From DASPMP01 sp035626995 (GTDB taxonomy: Bacteria; Gemmatimonadota; Gemmatimonadetes; Gemmatimonadales; Gemmatimonadaceae), in NCBI GenBank assembly GCA_035626995.1, contig DASPMP010000107.1:1-5432 (forward strand): a DNA stretch of 5,432 bases, given 5' to 3'. The translations under genes and the position numbers were made by a program. The number at the start of each line of letters is the position of its first letter. The stretch's first letter is position 1. Below, piece by piece: positions 1 to 5,432 of this stretch. The notes below the pieces were generated by a model, which saw only the letters and a program-made list of their open reading frames with translations, had not been told where the DNA came from and made no database searches.

Positions 1-1790
1 TGCCGATGCGAGAAGGTGCCCCGCTCCACATCCTGGCCGGTGATGCGGATGCCGACTCCGTCGGTGAGCAGCGACGCGAACGCCAGCGCCTCGGCGTGCC
101 CCCAGTCGATGCCACCATTCTGCAGGGCATCCCGGCGCCGCGGCAACGTCCGCTGGATCGTGGGATGCAGCTTGAACGACGTTGGCCACTGCAGCAGCTG
201 TTCGTTCAGCGCGACGAGCGTCTCGGACCGCACCGCGGTATCCGCGGACCGCGCTGCACCGGCTTCGGTTTCGCCGGTAGGATGCGCCTGCGTGTCGGCG
301 TCCTTGACCTGGTTGAAAATCTTCGTGAGGGACTCCGCGAACTCCTTGTCGATTGCGCTGGCGTCCGCCTCAGAGAGGACGCCATCCTGCACGAGCCGTC
401 GCGCATACACCTCACGCGGCGTGGGATGCGCCTTGATCAGGTCGTATAGCTTGGGCTGCGTGAATCCGGGCTGGTCGGCCTCGTTGTGCCCGTGGCGACG
501 GTACCCGACCAGGTCGATGAGCACATCCTTCAGGAATTTCTGCCGGTAGGCGATGGCGATCCGGACGGCCAGCATGCACGCCTCCGCGTCGTCGGCATTC
601 ACGTGCAGGACCGGCACCTCGAAGCCCTTCGCCGGATCACTCGCGTAGTGGGTGCTGCGCGCGTCGGTGGGATCGGTCGTAAATCCCACCTGGTTGTTCG
701 CGATGATGTGCAGCGTTCCGCCCACGCGATAGCCGCGCAGCAGCGAGAGGTTCATCGCTTCGGCAACGATACCTTCGCCTGGAAACGCCGCATCGCCGTG
801 TACGGCGACCGGGAGCACGAGATGCTCGTCCCGTACGGCGCCGTCGCGCTGGCGCGCGCGGGCCACGCCCATGAGCACCGCGTTGACGAACTCGAGATGG
901 CTCGGATTCGGCACGAGCTCGAGACCCACACTGTGATCGCCAACCTTGCGCTCGTTGCGATAACCGAGGTGGTACTTCACGTCGCCAGTACCACTCGCGG
1001 AATTCGTCTGGTGGTGCTTGCCGAGGAATTCGCCGAAGAGCCGCTCGTAGGGCTTCCCCATGACATGGGAGAGCACGTTCAGACGGCCGCGGTGTGCCAT
1101 GCCAACCACCACATGGCGCGTCCCTCCGTCCGATGCGCGCGCGACGGCTTCGTCGATCATCGGGACGAGCGCATCCACGCCTTCAATGGAAAAGCGCTTG
1201 ACGTTGACGAACGCGAGGCCGAGAAAGCGTTCGAGTCCGTCCACCTGGGTCATCCGGCGCAGCAGTGCCTTCTTCTCCTCGGCGCCCAGCGGGGCCGTCA
1301 CTTCGCCGGCTTCGATCGTGGTGCGGAACCACTCGCGTTCCGTCTCGTCCTGCAGATGGTCGAACTCGTAACCGATGCGTCCGCAGTAGACCTCGCGCAT
1401 CCGGCCGATGACGTCCGCGGCCGTGCCATCGCCACCGCCAAGGGCGGACGCTGGAACATCGCGCAGGTCCGCTTCGGTGATGCCATGGAATTCCGGCGTG
1501 AGCTCAGCCGCGCCTGACGGGGTGGATCCGAGTGGATCGATCCGCACTTCGAGATGGCCGTAGCGCTGAATGGAGCTCATCAGGCCGGCGGCGCCGGCAA
1601 CTTTCCGCAGCAGCCCGGGATCCGCGGTACCGGACGCTGCGCCTGCGGGACTGGCTCCGGAGAGGCGCTGCGCGAAGCGGAAATACTGGCGCCAGCTTTC
1701 GTCCACCGAAGACGGATCGCGCTGGAACCTGTCGTACTGCTCCGCGATGTATCCGTCGTTGAATACGCTCGTGACGGGAGAGGAAGACAT
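1..1790 (-). CDS. sucA: 2-oxoglutarate dehydrogenase E1 component (partial, C-terminus beyond window)
   Basis: This is the thiamine-diphosphate-dependent E1 subunit of the 2-oxoglutarate dehydrogenase complex. It decarboxylates 2-oxoglutarate and passes the succinyl group to the lipoyl arm of E2 in the cytoplasmic TCA cycle. The minus frame is open from the ATG at 1790 to the window edge, giving 596 codons of an expected total of roughly 930. The N-terminus carries the E1o signature 'FQRDPSSVDESWRQYF', the short segment that in this family contacts E2/E3. Further conserved blocks are 'AHRGRLNVL' (His233), 'GTGDVKYHLG' (His274), 'NPSHLE' (His298) and 'HGDAA' (Asp333). Asp333 pairs with 'NNQVGFTTD' (Asn365-Asn366) to form the GD...NN cofactor-binding motif. 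Then come 'YRRHGHNEAD' (433-439), 'KAHPTPREVYA', and 'GQDVERGTFSHR' at the cut edge. From memory of the E. coli protein, His233 and His274 match its active-site His260 and His298. The last third of the enzyme lies outside the window. Identification is very secure; no frameshift was seen. Confidence 0.97.
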   Translation of the reverse strand, partial: MSSSPVTSVFNDGYIAEQYDRFQRDPSSVDESWRQYFRFAQRLSGASPAGAASGTADPGLLRKVAGAAGLMSSIQRYGHLEVRIDPLGSTPSGAAELTPEFHGITEADLRDVPASALGGGDGTAADVIGRMREVYCGRIGYEFDHLQDETEREWFRTTIEAGEVTAPLGAEEKKALLRRMTQVDGLERFLGLAFVNVKRFSIEGVDALVPMIDEAVARASDGGTRHVVVGMAHRGRLNVLSHVMGKPYERLFGEFLGKHHQTNSASGTGDVKYHLGYRNERKVGDHSVGLELVPNPSHLEFVNAVLMGVARARQRDGAVRDEHLVLPVAVHGDAAFPGEGIVAEAMNLSLLRGYRVGGTLHIIANNQVGFTTDPTDARSTHYASDPAKGFEVPVLHVNADDAEACMLAVRIAIAYRQKFLKDVLIDLVGYRRHGHNEADQPGFTQPKLYDLIKAHPTPREVYARRLVQDGVLSEADASAIDKEFAESLTKIFNQVKDADTQAHPTGETEAGAARSADTAVRSETLVALNEQLLQWPTSFKLHPTIQRTLPRRRDALQNGGIDWGHAEALAFASLLTDGVGIRITGQDVERGTFSHR

Positions 1791-1796
1791 GCTCGA

Positions 1797-1802
1797 AATA
1801 TA
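1797..1802 (-). promoter_or_regulatory. Candidate -10 element (TATATT) for a leaderless sucA transcript
   Basis: On the coding strand TATATT is followed by exactly six bases (TCGAGC) and then the sucA ATG. With the usual -12 to -7 placement of a sigma-70-type -10 element, the predicted +1 falls on the A of the ATG. It fits the TANNNT pattern typical of leaderless bacterial genes and stands out in a GC-rich surround. The missing Shine-Dalgarno sequence agrees with this. No convincing TTGACA-like -35 was found 16-18 bases upstream, so the call rests on one hexamer and its spacing. Confidence 0.45.
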
Positions 1803-1819
1803 CCGAGCCGAGCGCCCGA

Positions 1820-1847
1820 CCCGCGGCCAGAGACTCCTGGCCTGGGG
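1820..1847 (-). terminator. Short inverted repeat, possible weak terminator or attenuator hairpin
   Basis: A perfect 6-bp stem (GGCCAG at 1825-1830 with CTGGCC at 1837-1842) encloses a 6-base loop. Beyond a two-by-two mismatch, three further C-G pairs form between 1820-1822 and 1845-1847. The repeat begins 5 bases after the histidine kinase stop, where a terminator would lie. No run of U follows on the transcript strand, so it is not a canonical intrinsic terminator. It could reduce read-through into sucA, protect the upstream mRNA 3' end, be an operator-like dyad, or be chance in GC-rich DNA. Confidence 0.3.
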
Positions 1848-1852
1848 AAACC

Positions 1853-3376
1853 CTATTCGCGCGGTAGAACGAGCGTAAACGTGCTTCCGTGGCCCGGCTC
1901 GGATTCCACCTGGATGGCCCCGCGGAGCAGCGTCGCGAACCGGTGCGCGATGTACAGACCGAGTCCAGTTCCGCCATGGCGACGCGTGAGGCCGCTGTCC
2001 AGTTGGGTGAACGGCCGGAACAGCCGCTGGAGATCGGCTGGCGCGATGCCGATCCCCGTGTCCTTCACTTCGAAGCGTACGGCGTCGCCGTCGGAGAAGA
2101 GCATCAACCGCACTTCCCCACGCTCGGTGAACTTCACCGCATTGCCGGCGAGATTCACCAGGATCTGCCGCGCCTTGTCGATGTCCGTGGTCATGCGGAT
2201 CGGCGTCGACGCAGACTCCACGACCAATGGCAGCTTTTTCTGGTCCGCGAGTGGCTGCACGACTGCCGCCACCGCGGTCAGCAGGTCCGCGGCCAGGAAA
2301 TCCGTGGCGCGAACGACCTCCCCGCCGGTCTCAAGGTTCGTGAAGGCCAGCACGTCCTCGATCATCGCGCTCAGGTGCTGCGTCACATAGTGCATTCGCT
2401 CGAGCACTTCACGCTGCGGATCGGAGAGGGGCCCGAGCACGGCATCCACGAGCAGTTCCTCATATCCTGCCAGCGCCGTGAGCGGCGTCCGGAGCTCGTG
2501 CGACATGGTGGCCAGAAAACGACCTTTGGCACGGTCCGCCTCCTGCGCCTGCTCGAGCAGCTGCGACTTCCAGACGGCGAGCGATGCGTAATCGGCGACC
2601 GCACTCAGTCGCTGCGCGTCGCGCGTCGTGAAGGGCACGGAATGCCGGTCCCGCACGACCATGAGCACGCCAAGCTCGCGCTCGTGTGCGATTAACGGGG
2701 CCACGAGCACGGGACCGATGGGATTGTGCATCATGTGCAATGCGAGTGGCCGTGCGGACGACTGGAAATCCTCGATCATCCCCACTTCGCGCGACTGCAC
2801 AACCTCGCGCGCCACTGATCCCTCGAGGGGAAAGCGCGTGCCCTGCGCGTCGGCGATGATTCCGGTCGCGCTGACGAGCTCCCCCAGGGTATCTCCGGTG
2901 GAGATGAGTGCCGCGCCCTGTCCACTGCACTGCGCGCTCGCGGTCAGGCACAGGATCGACAGCAGGGCGGGCATGTCCGCGACTTCCGCCGTCTGCCGTG
3001 CCAGGGCACGCAGCGCAGCATTCTCTTCGTTGCGATCCTCGAGCGTCCGATCACGGGTGCTCTTCACCATGTGAAACGACCGCGCCAGCGCGATGATGAC
3101 ACAACCAGCGTCGTCACGTGCGACGCGCACACCATAGCTGCGCAGCTCACCCGCCAACCAATGCTCCAGGTCGAAGCGGCGCGTCGCGCCGTCACCTGCC
3201 GTCGCGCGAATCATCGATGCACCGGGATCGTCGCCCAATCCCGGATACGTTGTCCAGAAGTCGGCGCCGAGCGCCTGGTCGCGTTGCACGTCGAGAATCC
3301 GCTCCCAGGGCGCGTTCACGTATCGGATGCGCCAGTCAGGACCGATGACGACGATTGCGTCCCCGAGCGCATCCAT
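1853..3376 (-). CDS. Soluble PAS-GAF sensor histidine kinase
   Basis: A 507-residue two-component histidine kinase, complete in the window. It should autophosphorylate on His and pass the phosphate to a response regulator that is not present here. In order: PAS domain about 1-102 ('DAIVVIGPDWRIRYVN'); helical, charged linker 103-132; GAF domain about 132-270 ('VLVAPLIAHERELGVLMVV'); short coiled coil; HisKA with phospho-acceptor His293 in 'MSHELRTPLTAL'; and HATPase with N box 'NLAGNAVKFT' (Asn408-Thr417), G1 'DTGIGIA' (Asp439), F box 'LFRPFTQLD' and G2 'GGTGLGLYIA' (from Gly468). All boxes are intact. There is no signal peptide, membrane helix or receiver domain, so it is probably cytoplasmic and senses an internal ligand, redox state or partner. 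The ATG at 3376 was chosen because the PAS domain starts there and it falls 41 bases after the upstream kinase stop. The frame stays open 86 more codons upstream, but those overlap the kinase gene and resemble no domain. No strong Shine-Dalgarno is visible; translational coupling is plausible. The signal and target are unknown. Confidence 0.93.
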   Translation of the reverse strand: MDALGDAIVVIGPDWRIRYVNAPWERILDVQRDQALGADFWTTYPGLGDDPGASMIRATAGDGATRRFDLEHWLAGELRSYGVRVARDDAGCVIIALARSFHMVKSTRDRTLEDRNEENAALRALARQTAEVADMPALLSILCLTASAQCSGQGAALISTGDTLGELVSATGIIADAQGTRFPLEGSVAREVVQSREVGMIEDFQSSARPLALHMMHNPIGPVLVAPLIAHERELGVLMVVRDRHSVPFTTRDAQRLSAVADYASLAVWKSQLLEQAQEADRAKGRFLATMSHELRTPLTALAGYEELLVDAVLGPLSDPQREVLERMHYVTQHLSAMIEDVLAFTNLETGGEVVRATDFLAADLLTAVAAVVQPLADQKKLPLVVESASTPIRMTTDIDKARQILVNLAGNAVKFTERGEVRLMLFSDGDAVRFEVKDTGIGIAPADLQRLFRPFTQLDSGLTRRHGGTGLGLYIAHRFATLLRGAIQVESEPGHGSTFTLVLPRE

Positions 3377-3417
3377 CGCAGCCCGGGCGTCAAATTGCCC
3401 GCCCGCGTCGGTGCCAG
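3377..3417 (-). other. 41-base gap between Ser/Thr kinase and histidine kinase
   Basis: This short spacer follows the TGA of the Ser/Thr kinase (3420-3418) and precedes the histidine kinase ATG. It contains no recognisable promoter, no T-rich terminator tail and no alternative ATG, GTG or TTG in the histidine kinase frame. A short GC-rich dyad (CGGGC...GCCCG) could pair but is unremarkable here. The tight spacing and shared strand argue that the two kinases are co-transcribed. Confidence 0.6.
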
Positions 3418-5432
3418 TCAGGGCAGCACGATCTGGTCGAGACGCGTGTGCAGTTCCGCCGCGTTGCGCGGCCGGTTCTCGCGGTCCTTCGCCATCGCCC
3501 ATATCACCAGCTCCGACATTTCTCGCGGGATGTCCGGATGGAGCGCCGCCGGCGGGGCTGGCTGCTCCTCGAGAACCTTCGCGATCAGGGTGATGGGTGT
3601 GTCCGCCGTGTGCGGCACCGTGCCAACCAGACATTCATACAATACTACGCCAGTCGCATACAGGTCCGCGCGGGGATCGAGCTCATCTCCCATCAGCTGC
3701 TCGGGGGCCATGTACTCGGGGGTCCCGACCACCATCCCGGCCTGCGTGTGGCCTCCGTCCGCCGCACGCGTAGCGAGCCGGGCAATGCCGAAGTCCATGA
3801 CCTTCAGCACGCCATCCGCCTGGACGACCATGTTCTGCGGCTTGATGTCCCGGTGAATGACTCCCTCTTCATGCGAGACCTCGAGCGCCCTGCAGAGTTG
3901 CTTGGCAATCGGCAGAACGACGGACGCAGGCAAGCGCCGCCGCTGCTGGATCAGGTCCTTGAGAGAGGTCCCCTCAACGTACTCCATGGTGATGTAGTAC
4001 TGCCCGCCGATTTCGCCAAGGTCATACGTGCGCACGACGTTCCGGTGCGCGATGCGTCGCGCGAGCTTGATCTCGCGCTTGAACCGCTCGAGCGCGTTGG
4101 AATCGGCGGCGACGATTTCGGGCTTGAGCGTCTTGATCGCGAGGACCTCTCCGAGCTCCCGGTCGTTTGCCTTGTAGACCATGCCCATCCCGCCTACACC
4201 CAGGACGCTCCGGATCTCGTAGCGGTTGCCGAACGTTTGCCCCGGTGAAAGAACCTTGATGTCTCCGGTCGGCAGCTGCATCGTCGGGGACGACGCGGTG
4301 AAGGCGGCGCTCCGCGTCGCGGGAGTCGCCGCGCTGAGAAAGTCCACCAGCGCCTGTTTGTCCTTCAGGTCCGCGAGCAGTCGCCGGAAGGCGCTGGCGA
4401 GCGTCCCGATCTCGTCGCTGCCTCCCTCCGGGATCTCGGCGGCATAGTCTCCCTCCGCCGCGCGCCGGGTGGCGTTGGCCAGCGTTCGCACCGGACGCAC
4501 CACCTGACGCGTCGTCAGGCCAGCGACCAGCAGCGCAAGCAGCATCCCACCACCACCGGAGAGGAGGAGCGTCTTCCGGAGATCCGTGTAGCCGCTGGCG
4601 CTCAGTTCTTTCTCCCGGGACCGCATGGCGACGAATCCGCCGACCGGTGCGCCCGATGCTGCGGTGACAGTCGCCCGTCGCGTTACGAAGTGCTCGCCAT
4701 TGAGGTCGAGCTCCTCGTTCCGACTGGGTTGGGTCGAGTCCGGCCCGCCGGCGAGCTCCACGCCGTTCGCTGGCGCGGCAGATCCGTCCAGCGCGGCGAG
4801 GATCCGGGTGTTCGCCGATCGCAGGGCGGGCGTCGCCACCGCGAACCGCGGCTGCTCGAGCGTGTCGAGCATGAAAAACAGGACGTCCGTGTCCGTGGCG
4901 TCGCGGATGACCGCCGCCGTCGAATCGTTCACATACTTCGCACCCATGAGCGCGCCGATGATGCGATCGTTGGCGCCGACGATCGGCACCACCACGTACT
5001 GGACGAGCGCCGTATCGCCCGCCACTCCAAATGATTCGGCGTTCCGCCCGTCGAGCGCGTCGCGAATCAGCTGCGACCCGATGACGGAAACCGCCGGCGC
5101 TGTTGGCGCGTCGCTCTTCGCGAGGCGAGTCCCTTCGCGATCGATGACCTGAACCCACTGCGCGCCGGTTTCCTCCGCGGCAATGGCGACGTAGTCGAAG
5201 TATTCCGGGTTCGCCGCGTCGAAGCTCCCGCGGTATTCCGGGCTGGCGGCGTACGCACGCAAGCGACCGGCGAGAACATCGCGTTCCGCGGCCAGTAGCT
5301 GGAGGACGCGCGCCTCCGAGACCGACAGCGCCCGCGCGATGGACTTTTCGGCGGCCGCATTCGCGCTGCGGTGCGTGAGCGCCAGCGTGATGCCGGTGAC
5401 CAGCGTGACGATGCCCGCGGAGCTGAGAAAAA
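3418..5432 (-). CDS. Membrane receptor Ser/Thr protein kinase, Cache-HAMP-Pkinase (partial, N-terminus beyond window)
   Basis: A Hanks-type kinase joined to a chemoreceptor-like sensing module; it should phosphorylate cytoplasmic proteins in response to an outside ligand. Numbering starts at the first full codon (5430-5428); 670 residues are visible. A hydrophobic TM1 (residues 1-19, 'AGIVTLVTGITLAL') is cut by the edge. Next comes a periplasmic region of about 265 residues with Cache-like features ('VQVIDREGTRLAKSD', 'IGALMGAKYVNDS', 'DTDVLFFM'), TM2 (about 288-305), HAMP (about 306-362, 'VVRPVRTLANATRRAAEGDY'), a Ser/Thr-rich linker (363-403) and the kinase (404-662). Kinase motifs are all present: 'GVGGMGMVYKA' loop, Lys433 in 'AIKTLK', Glu in 'FKREIKLARRI', catalytic Asp528 in 'HRDIKPQN', Asp546 in 'DFGIA', and 'VGTPEYMAPEQ'. 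The protein ends just after the kinase fold, without PASTA or other C-terminal repeats. The internal TTG at 5262 is not the start, because the frame and sensor continue upstream to the window edge. Kinase identity is very secure; the Cache assignment is less so. The substrate is unknown. Confidence 0.94.
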   Translation of the reverse strand, partial: FLSSAGIVTLVTGITLALTHRSANAAAEKSIARALSVSEARVLQLLAAERDVLAGRLRAYAASPEYRGSFDAANPEYFDYVAIAAEETGAQWVQVIDREGTRLAKSDAPTAPAVSVIGSQLIRDALDGRNAESFGVAGDTALVQYVVVPIVGANDRIIGALMGAKYVNDSTAAVIRDATDTDVLFFMLDTLEQPRFAVATPALRSANTRILAALDGSAAPANGVELAGGPDSTQPSRNEELDLNGEHFVTRRATVTAASGAPVGGFVAMRSREKELSASGYTDLRKTLLLSGGGGMLLALLVAGLTTRQVVRPVRTLANATRRAAEGDYAAEIPEGGSDEIGTLASAFRRLLADLKDKQALVDFLSAATPATRSAAFTASSPTMQLPTGDIKVLSPGQTFGNRYEIRSVLGVGGMGMVYKANDRELGEVLAIKTLKPEIVAADSNALERFKREIKLARRIAHRNVVRTYDLGEIGGQYYITMEYVEGTSLKDLIQQRRRLPASVVLPIAKQLCRALEVSHEEGVIHRDIKPQNMVVQADGVLKVMDFGIARLATRAADGGHTQAGMVVGTPEYMAPEQLMGDELDPRADLYATGVVLYECLVGTVPHTADTPITLIAKVLEEQPAPPAALHPDIPREMSELVIWAMAKDRENRPRNAAELHTRLDQIVLP

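Larger units (their letters stand above)
1791..1852 (-). other. Intergenic region between histidine kinase and sucA
   Basis: These 62 bases separate the TAG stop of the histidine kinase from the sucA ATG. They hold an inverted repeat close to the kinase stop and an AT-rich hexamer close to the sucA start. No purine-rich Shine-Dalgarno sequence is present at normal distance from the ATG. The nearest candidate, GGAG inside the inverted repeat, is about 40 bases away. The gap is long enough for an independent promoter but short enough for read-through, so operon membership of sucA is undecided. Confidence 0.8.

Noticed and set aside
486..1517. 343-codon open frame on the plus strand
   Set aside because: It is exactly antisense to sucA, whose active-site motifs are unmistakable. 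The translation is low-complexity, rich in His, Arg, Val and Ala, and matches no family I recognise. Long antisense frames are expected at this GC content.
1554..2390. 278-codon plus-strand frame spanning the sucA start and the histidine kinase end
   Set aside because: Crosses the intergenic region antisense to two well-supported genes; composition is typical of a GC shadow and no domain is seen.
1889..2695. 268-codon open frame on the plus strand
   Set aside because: Antisense to the HisKA/HATPase half of the histidine kinase; Arg/His-rich composition, no domain motifs and no start context.
3377..3634. 86-codon in-frame N-terminal extension of the histidine kinase
   Set aside because: It would overlap the Ser/Thr kinase C-terminus by over 200 bases. 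The extension is Gly/Ala/His/Arg-rich with no fold, and the PAS domain begins right at the ATG at 3376.
3355..4248. 297-codon open frame on the plus strand (and an overlapping one from 3071)
   Set aside because: Antisense to the Ser/Thr kinase domain. The protein reads as a mirror of conserved kinase codons and has no recognisable fold.
4022..5158. 378-codon open frame on the minus strand, different frame from the Ser/Thr kinase
   Set aside because: Out-of-frame shadow of the sensor/HAMP region, dominated by Arg, Gly and Ala; the true frame has TM helices, HAMP and kinase motifs.
1..5432. tRNA, rRNA, CRISPR, insertion sequence, phage or defence genes
   Set aside because: The window is almost fully coding with three recognised genes on one strand. 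I saw no tandem spaced repeats, no transposase or integrase motifs, and no terminal inverted repeats.

Overview
The window is high-GC (about two thirds by eye) and is filled by three genes, all on the minus strand. In transcription order they are: a membrane receptor-type Ser/Thr protein kinase (5432 to 3418, N-terminus cut by the window edge); a soluble PAS-GAF histidine kinase (3376 to 1853, complete); and the E1 component of 2-oxoglutarate dehydrogenase, sucA (1790 to 1, C-terminus cut by the window edge). I see no RNA genes, mobile elements, CRISPR arrays or long repeats. The GC level, a Hanks-type kinase with a 'GVGGMG' glycine loop, and an E1o with an 'RDPSSVD' N-terminus fit a high-GC soil or environmental lineage such as Gemmatimonadota or a relative. 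This is an inference from style, not a phylogeny.

Region by region: 3418-5432 reads without a stop and encodes TM1, an extracytoplasmic Cache-like sensor, TM2, HAMP, an S/T-rich linker and an intact eukaryotic-like kinase domain that ends the protein. A 41-base gap leads to the histidine kinase, which has an N-terminal PAS, a helical linker, GAF, HisKA (His293) and HATPase, with no membrane segment and no receiver domain. A 62-base gap (1791-1852) holds a short inverted repeat and an AT-rich TATATT hexamer exactly 6 bases before the sucA ATG. SucA is readable for 596 residues with its thiamine-diphosphate site intact.

Taken together, two different phosphotransfer sensors sit directly upstream of a main entry enzyme of the TCA cycle. 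Both kinases look catalytically competent, and no response regulator is visible. Whether the kinases act on 2-oxoglutarate metabolism or are only neighbours cannot be decided from the sequence. The arrangement recalls the actinobacterial PknG-GarA/OdhI control of 2-oxoglutarate dehydrogenase, but no FHA-domain partner is visible here. The sucA start lacks a Shine-Dalgarno sequence and looks like a candidate for leaderless transcription from its own promoter.
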